This document shows positions 25,888 through 33,500 of a stretch of DNA of 42,886 nt, piece by piece. A program made the position numbers and the translations under genes. The notes beneath the pieces were generated by a model. That model was not told the origin of the DNA. It was given only the letters and a program-made list of their open reading frames with translations, and searched no databases. The DNA is from a virus. The stretch's first letter is position 1; every line of letters starts with the position of its first letter. The stretch is from positions 1 to 42,886 of the IMG/VR virus record IMGVR_UViG_3300030012_002105; one strand, given 5' to 3'.

Positions 25888-27416
25888 TCTTCCTCCTGTT
25901 CAAAACCAAACCTTTCTACTTTCTTTCCTTCTGTCTGTTCCCTATAATCCCTGAATCTTTCACGAAGCCTTTCATTTCGTGTCATTTCTTCAGGTGCAGG
26001 TATATTTCCAGCACCAGTAGGAGTTGCTACATCTTCCTTTACATCTTCTGTAAAGCCCTTTACATCTCTTTGGCAGTTTTGATAGTGTTCATATAATGTT
26101 GGTGATTGTATGCCCAAGATTTTCTTTTGTTGTGGAGTCAACAGTTTCTTTGGTTTAATGTCTACTTCAACTAACTCAAATTCATTTGTTTCCATGCTTC
26201 TACTTAATTGGTCACAAGTCAATTGTTTCTCGGATAGTTGTTCTCTTATCTCATATTCTGATAAGCCAAGATAGTCACCTGCTTCAGAATAAATATATCT
26301 AAACAATAAGTTTCTGAGTTCATCACAACATGGGTCAACGTTTGGTTTTGCTACCATAAGACGCTTGTAGTATTCTTTTGCATCTTGCTTTCTTCCACCT
26401 GTTCCTCTCATCACCCTTTTCCACTTTGGGTTTATTCGCTTAACTCTTTCATCGGGGTCAACGTCCTTGTCTTCATCTTCATCATCTCCCATGTCAAAGA
26501 TTTTTAGGACTTCCATCCACTTCTTCATATCTACTGTTGGCATCTTAACATACAACCCCTGTCTTTTCTTTTCTGGTATTGAATCTAATAATTCACCTAG
26601 ATACTCATACATTGCAGAATCACTTTCGATTTTCTGGTCATTGTATCTCATCAACCCAAGTGCCTCTAGGGATTCTGCTACTTTAGGATTTACCGCATTG
26701 GCAACATGAATGTACTTCTTGAAAGACTCCGGTTCATTTTCATACATGAATTTAGTGAAATTAATTCCTGCACTATATTTTAGTATCTTTTTGTAAGCCT
26801 CATCCTTTTCTGGTGTCCATTGTAGTTTGTCTAAAATTTCTTTCTCTTGTCTTCTGAACTGACCATTCTTGTATAATTCAGGATAATTGGCTTTCATCCA
26901 TTGACTTTGACTTTCAGGAGTCATAGCGTCATCTGTGGTTAAATTATATCCTACTGGAATAGGTTGACTTCTGTTTGATGGACTTACAGTAAATGGAATA
27001 GGATTCATCTTGAGTCTATCAATAAGTTCCTGTACTTGGCTAAAGAAAGGTTTGCCCATCAGTCTTCCTCTTTCTGTCATTCCTCCTTTTCTACCAGTGG
27101 TTTCCATAGAATCTGATTCAGGTGCATGTTTCATTTTGTCTTTCATTGAAACTAATCCCATGTATAGTAATACCTTGCCTCCTTTGATTGCTACTGTTCT
27201 TACTGCCAATGGATGTTTAATCCCTTCATCTTCTACAAAATAAACGTAGGAAACCATCTTTTCTGGTTTGAATAGTTTGAATAGTAATGTTCCACCATCT
27301 CCTCTAAACGCTGCTTTTGGAAATGCCTGTATCGGATTGTAACCAAATCTCTTGAGATATTGATATATCATCTGTTGTGCTTCTTCCTCACTCATTATCT
27401 CTATGTCGTATTTCAT
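25884..27416 (-). CDS. Hypothetical protein (510 aa)
   Basis: A 510-aa protein starting MKYDIEIMSEEEAQQMIYQY without the tag. An N-terminal mixed region (FPKAAFRGDGGTLLFKLFKP, LAVRTVAIKGGKVLLYMGLV) could be a small beta domain. Helical segments and an acidic/basic C-terminus follow, ending FGFEQEEE. It abuts the previous stop exactly. No catalytic motif seen. Confidence 0.62.
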   Translation of the reverse strand: MKYDIEIMSEEEAQQMIYQYLKRFGYNPIQAFPKAAFRGDGGTLLFKLFKPEKMVSYVYFVEDEGIKHPLAVRTVAIKGGKVLLYMGLVSMKDKMKHAPESDSMETTGRKGGMTERGRLMGKPFFSQVQELIDRLKMNPIPFTVSPSNRSQPIPVGYNLTTDDAMTPESQSQWMKANYPELYKNGQFRRQEKEILDKLQWTPEKDEAYKKILKYSAGINFTKFMYENEPESFKKYIHVANAVNPKVAESLEALGLMRYNDQKIESDSAMYEYLGELLDSIPEKKRQGLYVKMPTVDMKKWMEVLKIFDMGDDEDEDKDVDPDERVKRINPKWKRVMRGTGGRKQDAKEYYKRLMVAKPNVDPCCDELRNLLFRYIYSEAGDYLGLSEYEIREQLSEKQLTCDQLSRSMETNEFELVEVDIKPKKLLTPQQKKILGIQSPTLYEHYQNCQRDVKGFTEDVKEDVATPTGAGNIPAPEEMTRNERLRERFRDYREQTEGKKVERFGFEQEEE

Positions 27417-27776
27417 TCAATCCCTCCTGTAATAAGTGGTCTTACCTGTTCTACCGACAGAAGACTGTTCTTTAGTGTATAAATCATAATCATCTATTCT
27501 ATTCTTTATGACCTGTTCTAGATTTGATATATCATACTTAAGACCCGGATTTATTTTCTTTACCGCTTTAGACAAATCAGACAATGAATACCATTCACCC
27601 TCTTTCATTACGTCTTTTACCTGCTTGTTAAGTAAGTCGTAGAATTCTATGCTTCTCTTTCCATGCTTCTTGCGAATGTAGTCAAGATGCTTCATGTCAT
27701 TGGGTTCTGCATACTTCTCAGCAAGAAGTTCAAACTCCTTCATTTCTGAAGACTTTACTAAATTAAACCAAGTCAT
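27417..27776 (-). CDS. Tag-bearing hypothetical protein (MTWFNLVK)
   Basis: A 119-aa protein starting MTWFNLVKSSEMKEFELLAE. After the tag come helices and a winged-helix-like stretch (GEWYSLSDLSKAVKKINPGL), then a basic end (GRTGKTTYYRRD). GGGAGGGAAG precedes the ATG. It may be a DNA-binding internal protein; no family named. Confidence 0.62.
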   Translation of the reverse strand: MTWFNLVKSSEMKEFELLAEKYAEPNDMKHLDYIRKKHGKRSIEFYDLLNKQVKDVMKEGEWYSLSDLSKAVKKINPGLKYDISNLEQVIKNRIDDYDLYTKEQSSVGRTGKTTYYRRD

Positions 27777-28204
27777 TCTTCTTCCCTCCCATGCATTCTA
27801 TCGAATTGCCTAGCAAGTTCAGGATTGTAACATGGGTTATCTACTACCCTTATTTTATCGAATCTTATTTGTTCAGGTTTGATTGTTTCAAATGTCTGAT
27901 ATACCTTAGTGTCCATAGTGTATGGAGTTTCATCTAATTTTGCACCTAGCATTTCTAACATATACGGGCTATGGTCTGTTGCAGGTCTATGTGTCTTGGT
28001 GTCTGCTATGTATGGTATAACCATAACTTTCTTTGTCTGGTGCTTAGTCATACAAATCCACATAGTAGATAGTTGCCCGTCTTCTGATGAATAGATACCA
28101 TCATAATTAGGAACAATACCTTTACTCATAATGGATGCTAGATTCTTATAATCGGTAGCATGGTAGAATACCTCTCGCTCCTTAAGAATCATTTTCCAAC
28201 CCAC
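27773..28204 (-). CDS. Tag-bearing protein with possible ADP-ribosyltransferase-like fold
   Basis: GTG 28204 gives MGWKMILKEREVFYHATDYK; a TTG at 28216 would add four residues and break the tag position. The body (143 aa) begins VFYHATDYKNLASIMSKGIV, a pattern seen at the start of ART-like folds (Tpt1/KptA, DUF4433-type: H, then a helix and SKGI). No full catalytic H-Y-E set is certain. T4 packages an ADP-ribosyltransferase (Alt) in its head, so a tagged homologue would fit an injected effector. Fold call is tentative. Confidence 0.52.
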   Translation of the reverse strand: MGWKMILKEREVFYHATDYKNLASIMSKGIVPNYDGIYSSEDGQLSTMWICMTKHQTKKVMVIPYIADTKTHRPATDHSPYMLEMLGAKLDETPYTMDTKVYQTFETIKPEQIRFDKIRVVDNPCYNPELARQFDRMHGREEE

Positions 28205-28209
28205 CTTAA

Positions 28210-28473
28210 TCACCAATCTCTACAAGCCATACATCTAGCGGAGTAATCACTTCTTTTACAAGATGAACAATTGTGCCTTGCTCTAAACGAAGTTCTCCTC
28301 TTTCCTTTTCTCTTACCAGAAACGGTTACTCCTCTTTGACCCCAGTGTACTCTCTTATACCCACCTTTACCATTAGGAACACACTTCATCCATTTCTTAC
28401 CCTTACGAGTAGAGGATGTTTTCTTGGTGGCTCTAGTGCATCTATCGCCTTTTATTATTTCAAACCAAGTCAT
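28210..28473 (-). CDS. Tag-bearing basic zinc-knuckle protein (MTWFEIIK)
   Basis: An 87-aa protein starting MTWFEIIKGDRCTRATKKTS. The basic body has GGYKRVHWGQRGVTVSGKRK and FRARHNCSSCKRSDYSARCM, a C-xx-C...C-xx-C knuckle. This type of small basic domain occurs in virion proteins of large marine phages and algal viruses. DNA or RNA binding inside the head is likely. Confidence 0.65.
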   Translation of the reverse strand: MTWFEIIKGDRCTRATKKTSSTRKGKKWMKCVPNGKGGYKRVHWGQRGVTVSGKRKGKRRTSFRARHNCSSCKRSDYSARCMACRDW

Positions 28474-28491
28474 TTTATTCTCTCCGTTGTA

Positions 28492-28785
28492 TCACTCATG
28501 TAATCTATCCTTTGCATACCATTTGTCATCTCTTTCATCAGTATCTTCATCTTTGTAATGTATTGCTGATTTTATATTTTCTTCATGGTGTGCTGGACTC
28601 ATTGCTTGTTCTATCATAATAGGTTCTAATTCGTCTATCAATTTTCTGTGTTCATCAGTTAAAGATAAATTCATTCTTCCTCTTGCTATTAAATAAGATA
28701 AATCCATTAATGCTTCAAAATCAAAATCTTCAATCCTTCTACGATAATTAGCAACTTCTGATTTTAATACAGAATACCATCTCAT
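28492..28785 (-). CDS. Tag-bearing hypothetical protein (MRWYSVLK)
   Basis: A 97-aa protein starting MRWYSVLKSEVANYRRRIED. A clear tag is followed by a helical region and an acidic/basic end (HYKDEDTDERDDKWYAKDRL). It is overlapped by ATGA with the PAP2 gene upstream. No family recognised. Confidence 0.62.
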   Translation of the reverse strand: MRWYSVLKSEVANYRRRIEDFDFEALMDLSYLIARGRMNLSLTDEHRKLIDELEPIMIEQAMSPAHHEENIKSAIHYKDEDTDERDDKWYAKDRLHE

Positions 28786-29636
28786 CTTGACCCCTTCCTC
28801 CTCTTATACGTCTTACAGGCAGAACAAGTTGGACGACATCTTCTTTTAGTACCTTTTGAGGCATCCTTTCTACCACAAGGCTTAGGGCCATTCTTACTTC
28901 CACAAGTAGAACAGTCTATCCATCCTCCTTGTGTCTTCTTTCCTTTTCCTTCCTTACCGCCCCTTCTTGAGAACCATCCATGCAAACCGGATTCTTTCTC
29001 TCGCTTGAATCCATCTCCTTTCTTGCTGAGTATGTCGCTCCATTTCTCAATCTTGGTTGTAGATAGATATGCATCTGCAATCATCTTACCTACTTTCTCT
29101 CCGACTTCTATATCACTTGGAAAATGATTACCCATCTGAAGTCTTGACTTTGATATCTTAGCAGCCATCTTGTCAAGTTCATCTTTCTTGTCTGGATATC
29201 TTTCTCCTAATACTTCTGCTAAAGCGTAGGCTTCTATTGCATGACCACTAGGAAATGATGGACTGTCATCTGTATCTGTAATAGATTTGATTTTGTCACT
29301 ATATTCATATGGTCTTTGTCTGCCATACTTCATCTTGAGTTTGATTGTATGAATATCCACATCTTCTATGAATCTCTTCCAGTCATCCATGTCTTCATCA
29401 ACAATGTCTAACATCATCCTGTGGTTATTCTCATCTAAGTTTCTTTGAGTTTCTTTATCTAAGTCATTATCTTTGACTGCCTCTAGAACCTGCTCTATTT
29501 CACTTTCATTGCTTGGGTGTTTCAATTCTGGGAAATCAACCTTGAACGATGGCTCCGAATTAAGAAGTTTCTTTTTATCTGCGGGTAATTCTTTTACCCA
29601 CTTAGATTCTTCTTTCAGAACCATCATCCAATTCAT
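28782..29636 (-). CDS. Tag-bearing PAP2-family phosphatase with Cys-rich C-terminus
   Basis: A 284-aa protein. The tag MNWMMVLK opens a helical lead. The PAP2 signature is complete: KMKYGRQRP (~102-109), SFPSGHAIEAYALAE (PSGH at 129-132) and SRLQMGNHFPSDIEVG (R165, H171, D175). These form the vanadate/phosphate-binding site of type-2 phosphatidic-acid phosphatases and relatives. No membrane segments are apparent, so it may be a soluble phosphatase. The C-terminus (~210-284: GWFSRRGGK, GGWIDCSTCG, PCGRK, CRPTCSACK) is a Cys-rich module also found in marine phage and algal-virus proteins (DUF5872-like). Confidence 0.77.
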   Translation of the reverse strand: MNWMMVLKEESKWVKELPADKKKLLNSEPSFKVDFPELKHPSNESEIEQVLEAVKDNDLDKETQRNLDENNHRMMLDIVDEDMDDWKRFIEDVDIHTIKLKMKYGRQRPYEYSDKIKSITDTDDSPSFPSGHAIEAYALAEVLGERYPDKKDELDKMAAKISKSRLQMGNHFPSDIEVGEKVGKMIADAYLSTTKIEKWSDILSKKGDGFKREKESGLHGWFSRRGGKEGKGKKTQGGWIDCSTCGSKNGPKPCGRKDASKGTKRRCRPTCSACKTYKRRKGSR

Positions 29637-29785
29637 TTCTTACTATTCCCCCAATTGGCTGCACCAACTTTTCTGCATTGTACTAATGCCCCACTAGCAT
29701 AAGCAGAAGGCCATTTCTTGTATCGGCTTCTTACCTTACGATAACAGGCATCTTTCTTTTTCTTCAATATTTCTTCCCAAATCAT
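29633..29785 (-). CDS. Tag-bearing microprotein (MIWEEILK) with CYRKV module
   Basis: A 50-aa gene starting MIWEEILKKKKDACYRKVRS, then RYKKWPSAYASGALVQCRKV. The second part is a small module that recurs in marine phage virion proteins (CYxKVxxRYKxWPSAYASG). It joins its neighbours by 3-4 base overlaps. This is a good example of the tag placed in front of a known virion module. Confidence 0.68.
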   Translation of the reverse strand: MIWEEILKKKKDACYRKVRSRYKKWPSAYASGALVQCRKVGAANWGNSKK

Positions 29786-31248
29786 ATCTCTACCGCCTGT
29801 AATTCTTTTCTTATCAATTCACGAACTATTTTTATCAAATTCTCATTTCCACTCATTTGATACCCAAACCTAAATATCCTTTTATTGTTTAAAAGAATGG
29901 TAGTAATATGTTTACCACCTTCCATGTTTGTGTCAATTGTATATTTATATTGTTCTAGCCTACTTCTTTCCTCATCACTAGTTCTATCTAAATATGATTC
30001 TAATGCTGGATAGTAGCCACCACCAGTCTGTTCTTGTTCTTCTTCTGTGAGTCTTTGTCTTTCAGGCTCTAATGCCGTAATGTCTTCCAAAGATGCAATT
30101 TCACCAGAATCATTTACTTGTACTGCCTTAGTTTTCATTCCATAGAAATCTTTTACTGCCATTTTGATTATATTCAAAGGAGCATTACCATCTGGACTAA
30201 ACTCGAATTGAACTAAACAATCACTTTGTATAAACTGTTCAATAAAATCACCTATTGGAAGTATATATGGAATTACGTTTCTCGTTGAACTATCTAGTGT
30301 AATTATTACTCCATCATCGCTTCCAGCAGGTAAGGTTTCACCTTCAAGTTTTGAAGTAGTCTGTATAACTTCGTAGCGAAATACTAGAGGTGCTTTAGAT
30401 TTATTTAATATTTCTTTGATTTTACGTTCAAGGTTACGTTTAACATAAAGCGGTACACTACCCTCTAAAACATTAATAATTTTTTGTTGAACATATTCTT
30501 GTCCTTCTTCTCCCATACTAATATCATCATATACTGCGGGAGGTAGAGTAATAGGTAAATGTTCATAATAAAAACTAATATTTGTGCCTTTCGTTGGAAA
30601 AGCCCTAGTGTTAGTTTGAGGGTTAATATTGGTAACATCTAATACTATCGCATACTCAACTTTATCTTCGGTATCTGTTCTAAACATTAGTTTGTCTTTT
30701 TGTTTGGGACTTACACTTGTTTTCATTTTAGGATTAATAGTTTCTGCTACCTTTAATTCTTGGCTTATGTCACCAAATAAATTCTGAGCATATTCTCTGT
30801 TTATTTGCTCCTTTATTTCATCAAACATCATTGTGAATTCTTCTTTTACATCACCATGAACTTCTCTTAATTCATCTACCATATCATTATGTGTTATTTC
30901 TTCTAAAGTTCCCTTTCCACGCTCTATTGTTTTAATTTTAGATTCCAACTCTTTTATTCTAGATAATGCCTTATTTCTAAAAGGTGCTATAATAGGAGTC
31001 AAACTAGATAATGGTACAACGTCTTCCATTCCCGGTTCTTGTCCATTATCAATAATGGCATCGTAGGTAGCAGTAGTGGTTGCTTTGAGTTGTTTTACCC
31101 ATTGCCTGACATTAACTAATTTACCGTTTTTTACAAATAACAATTTATTGTCACCATATCTAGTATATTCATAACTTGATTGTGGAATGCTAAATATATT
31201 AGTAACTAAATTCTCTTTAGGTAGTTTCTTTAGTATATTAGTCCACAT
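29782..31248 (-). CDS. Tag-bearing hypothetical protein (MWTNILKK)
   Basis: A 488-aa protein starting MWTNILKKLPKENLVTNIFS. The tag is intact. The body mixes helices (~95-160) with a long strand-rich part (~170-400, for example YAIVLDVTNINPQTNTRAFP). No enzyme motif is visible. Size and composition would suit an internal or minor structural protein. Confidence 0.62.
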   Translation of the reverse strand: MWTNILKKLPKENLVTNIFSIPQSSYEYTRYGDNKLLFVKNGKLVNVRQWVKQLKATTTATYDAIIDNGQEPGMEDVVPLSSLTPIIAPFRNKALSRIKELESKIKTIERGKGTLEEITHNDMVDELREVHGDVKEEFTMMFDEIKEQINREYAQNLFGDISQELKVAETINPKMKTSVSPKQKDKLMFRTDTEDKVEYAIVLDVTNINPQTNTRAFPTKGTNISFYYEHLPITLPPAVYDDISMGEEGQEYVQQKIINVLEGSVPLYVKRNLERKIKEILNKSKAPLVFRYEVIQTTSKLEGETLPAGSDDGVIITLDSSTRNVIPYILPIGDFIEQFIQSDCLVQFEFSPDGNAPLNIIKMAVKDFYGMKTKAVQVNDSGEIASLEDITALEPERQRLTEEEQEQTGGGYYPALESYLDRTSDEERSRLEQYKYTIDTNMEGGKHITTILLNNKRIFRFGYQMSGNENLIKIVRELIRKELQAVEI

Positions 31249-31327
31249 CGTAACAAAACCTCCCTAAAGCCCATATTCCATGTAATAATAAAAAAGGAAA
31301 TAACAATATCTCAAATATTCTCCACAT
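31238..31327 (-). CDS. Possible membrane microprotein (29 aa)
   Basis: Starts at ATG 31327 (MWRIFEILLFPFLLLHGIWA), two bases from the previous stop, and overlaps the next gene by 11 bases. Most of it is one hydrophobic segment followed by GRFCYDVD, so a single-span membrane peptide is plausible. The MW start resembles the tag but lacks the lysine. Could be a holin-like peptide or chance. Confidence 0.4.
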   Translation of the reverse strand: MWRIFEILLFPFLLLHGIWALGRFCYDVD

Positions 31328-31328
31328 A

Positions 31329-31532
31329 TTAATTTGGCGTGTAACTCACACACCCTCCTGTATTATCTATATCTATTGATTCTAACTGGCAAACTCTTAC
31401 TTTATTGTTAATACAATTTATGGCATCGCAATTATTTACTCTGGTATCGCCTTGTTTTGGAAACATTGGCCTATTAATGCCTCTTGCTAAATCACTTCTT
31501 AACTTTTGTTGCCATTTTTGAGGTTTAACCAT
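31329..31532 (-). CDS. Small Cys-containing hypothetical protein
   Basis: A 67-aa protein starting MVKPQKWQQKLRSDLARGIN. The C-terminal part has CDAINCINN, VCQLESIDID and GGCVSYTPN: four cysteines that probably bind zinc, in a pattern like small bacterial/phage DUF1540-type knuckles. Second gene of the leftward operon. Function unknown. Confidence 0.6.
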   Translation of the reverse strand: MVKPQKWQQKLRSDLARGINRPMFPKQGDTRVNNCDAINCINNKVRVCQLESIDIDNTGGCVSYTPN

Positions 31533-31534
31533 AT

Positions 31535-31786
31535 TTATCTCTCCTCAATCATAACTTTCCAGCGTTTTAGCCTTCTTTCTAAAGCATCTAATGTTTGTCC
31601 TCTTCTACCTACAAATAAACCTGTCATCTTTGGAAATACTATTAATGTAATTGTATTGTTATCTCTATTTATTTCCATCCTTTTTATCTTATCGTCTAAC
31701 CTTGCCTTTTCATAGAAAATTCGCACGATATTTTTTAGGACTTTATCGGCAATAGAATCGTTTTTTACAACTTCCTCCCATGTCAT
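31535..31786 (-). CDS. Tag-bearing KH-like protein (MTWEEVVK), first gene of head operon
   Basis: An 83-aa protein. The tag MTWEEVVK is followed by helices, then NTITLIVFPKMTGLFVGRRG and QTLDALERRLKRW. GRRG in that context is the GxxG loop of a KH nucleic-acid-binding domain, with strand before and helix after. It is the promoter-proximal gene of the 28-kb leftward operon; an AAGGT stretch lies upstream of ATG 31786. It might bind RNA or ssDNA in the head. Confidence 0.63.
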   Translation of the reverse strand: MTWEEVVKNDSIADKVLKNIVRIFYEKARLDDKIKRMEINRDNNTITLIVFPKMTGLFVGRRGQTLDALERRLKRWKVMIEER

Positions 31787-32141
31787 AATTTATCAGACCT
31801 TTAAAACTCAAAATTTGGGCCGTCATTTATTTGCCACTTGCGCTTTTTTTTATTTTAAATTAATTCTATTTCCAGAATAAGGTAGAGTTTTAATCTTTTT
31901 TATATTTATTTAATAGTTTTAATTCTTTTTAATTGTATATTGAGATAAAATATTTGTATTCTTTTGTGTACGGCGGCGTTTTTATTTATACATCAAATAC
32001 TGGATTTGAACGTAGTGACCCCTTCTCTATCTATGCCATTATAGGCAAAGCATATTAATGTAGTGTTGGCAGCACTAAATAATTATACCACAACACAGTA
32101 AAACAATATTAATATGTAATAAAAAAAATTCTGCCTCACGG
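31787..32141. promoter_or_regulatory. Divergent intergenic region left of the palindrome array
   Basis: A 355-bp AT-rich gap with no convincing gene. It should hold the promoter of the leftward head operon. The AT-rich stretch at about 31,895-31,920 (reading AATAAATATAAAA on the minus strand) is a weak candidate TATA-like element. Small inverted repeats are visible, for example TGCCATTATAGGCA near 32,035 and TAGTG/CACTA near 32,060-32,077. Confidence 0.35.
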
Positions 32142-32299
32142 CCATATGGTTGCACATAATGTATAGGAATGAGCCATTCCTTCGTTAATACAAGGAATAG
32201 GTGAATGGAAGGAATTAGTGTTTACCCCGTCGGTTAACGGCTATTCTGCATACATTTCATTTGGACACTAAGCGTGTCCTTTCGCAGACTACCATATGG
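32142..32299. repeat. Array unit 1, noncoding, structured
   Basis: Inner stems: ATTCCTT/AAGGAAT (32176-32182 with 32192-32198), ATGTAT/ATACAT (32159-32164 with 32250-32255), and a 3'-proximal hairpin GGACACtaagcGTGTCC (32263-32279). Layout resembles unit 5, including the TTCGTTxAxACAA loop. Confidence 0.7.
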
Positions 32300-32992
32300 T
32301 GTGATGCTTTGTCGAATGAACACCCTATAATGTGTCTATATGTGCTATTATTGTGTGAGGGGCATTACTCACACTAAACGAGGTGAAAGAAATATGGCAG
32401 ATTACAGTATGGATGATAACGCATGGAACGCAAAGAAAGCAGATATTGACGAGTGGTTTGAGGCTAACCCAGACTTCTCGGCTAACAAGGCAATTACTGA
32501 TGGACTATTCTCTATCGGTGATTCGCAGGTTGAGATGAGGAAGAGATATTGGGCATCAATAGCAGGTGTCTTCGCAGGTCTTCCTAATTCCCCTATTGGT
32601 AGGGGTCGTCAATCTTTGATGGACGTAACCGATAAATCTCACGCAGACACTTACTTGGCTACTCTTGGAGATGCCTACGGTGTATTGTATGATTCAGCGT
32701 ATGCAATACTAAGAACACACGGTAAATCCGGTGGAAACCTATATTCCACTATGGATGATGGCCGAAGTGCATTCGTAAAGGACATGGTGACTAAGGCTAA
32801 GTTATTCATCAATTCAGGATATAACGCAGGTAAATCCCAGAACAACGATAAGAGGTTCTGGGTATCTTTCGATGATGGTGGTTCAATCGTCGTTGTAGAT
32901 AATAACGCTTCTATGGGGGTAGAAGAAGAAGAGTGAGGCTTAATGCCCCTCACCACCCTTCGGGGTCATTTAATCAAAGTATTACCATATGG
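32292..32992 (+). repeat. Array unit 2, carries the 180-aa gene
   Basis: Closing arms: CTTTG (32307-32311) with CAAAG (32975-32979) and AATGA (32315-32319) with TCATT (32966-32970). Upstream hairpin GTGTGAG/CTCACAC (32353-32374) and downstream hairpin GTGAGG/CCTCAC (32933-32953) have complementary loops; GTGAGGGGCATTA (32355-32367) is the exact complement of TAATGCCCCTCAC (32941-32953). A further ACCC-TTCG-GGGT hairpin follows at about 32956-32967. Confidence 0.75.
32394..32936 (+). CDS. Cassette protein A (180 aa), paralogue of 36519-37025
   Basis: Starts MADYSMDDNAWNAKKADIDE with GAGGTGA seven bases upstream; a longer in-frame start in the leader hairpin is unlikely. The protein is helical, with RTHGKSGGNLY about two-thirds along, then KAKLFINSGYNAG, and ends VEEEE. 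It aligns loosely with the second cassette protein (HGK, then D, K, A-LF-SG). No known family. The start follows one hairpin and the stop codon lies inside another, and those hairpins have complementary loops, so expression may depend on RNA structure. Probably an abundant small virus protein; role unknown. Confidence 0.78.
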   Translation: MADYSMDDNAWNAKKADIDEWFEANPDFSANKAITDGLFSIGDSQVEMRKRYWASIAGVFAGLPNSPIGRGRQSLMDVTDKSHADTYLATLGDAYGVLYDSAYAILRTHGKSGGNLYSTMDDGRSAFVKDMVTKAKLFINSGYNAGKSQNNDKRFWVSFDDGGSIVVVDNNASMGVEEEE

Positions 32993-33136
32993 TTGCCAAT
33001 AATAGACGGATTGAGCCGGGGTAAATATCATGGGCGAAAGTAGACGTTTATGGCTTACCCCAACGCTAACGGGTATGCCAACCGTAATTCTTTCAGAACG
33101 CACTAAGAGTGCTTTTACTCTCTGGCAACCATATGG
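32985..33136. repeat. Array unit 3, noncoding, 14-bp closing stem
   Basis: The ends form a perfect 14-bp inverted repeat, CCATATGGTTGCCA (32985-32998) and TGGCAACCATATGG (33123-33136). Inside: GGGGTAA/TTACCCC (33018-33024 with 33055-33061) and a 3' hairpin GCACTaagAGTGC (33100-33112). Confidence 0.75.
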
Positions 33137-33249
33137 ATGTAACTCGTAGAGGCGGAAAATGATTGGATAATATAATACGCTAAGTATAAGTGAAGCGGTA
33201 TTCTCCTGTTCATTTTCTGCTCCACAAGTTCTGGTTTACAACCATATGG
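33129..33249. repeat. Array unit 4, noncoding, rod-like
   Basis: Nested pairing: TGTAA/TTACA near the ends, GCGGAAAATGA (33152-33162) with TCATTTTCTGC (33210-33220), then AATAC/GTATT around the shared internal box ACGCTAAGTATAAGTGAAGC (33177-33196). One long interrupted hairpin is predicted. Confidence 0.72.
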
Positions 33250-33402
33250 ATTGCTATTAATGTAGAGAAGGAGGCATTCTTTCGTTTAAACAAAGAAGGC
33301 CGAGTGAACGGTTACTTACTGCTTATCCCGTATGCGTCGGCTTGCGCATCGTAACCACTTCGTTTATACTAAGCGTCATATTGACGCTGCGCAACCATAT
33401 GG
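33242..33402. repeat. Array unit 5, noncoding, structured
   Basis: TTCTTT/AAAGAA hairpin (about 33277-33297), GGTTAC/GTAACC (33310-33315 with 33351-33356) enclosing ATGCG/CGCAT (33332-33336 with 33345-33349). The shared box is present in reverse: 33356-33376 is the complement of ACGCTAAGTATAAACGAAGT plus G. Confidence 0.72.
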
Positions 33403-33500
33403 AAATATCTCGCCAAAGGGAATTGTTGCTTTTTGAGCAACAACGATGATATTTGCACATCCGGCACATTACATTCGCACTTAGCGTACTGACCATATGG
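33395..33500. repeat. Array unit 6, noncoding, strong hairpin
   Basis: Perfect hairpin TTGTTGCT-ttttg-AGCAACAA (33423-33443) inside AAATATC/GATATTT (33403-33409 with 33448-33454). A short reverse box CGCACTTAGCG lies at 33475-33485 near the 3' end. Confidence 0.72.
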
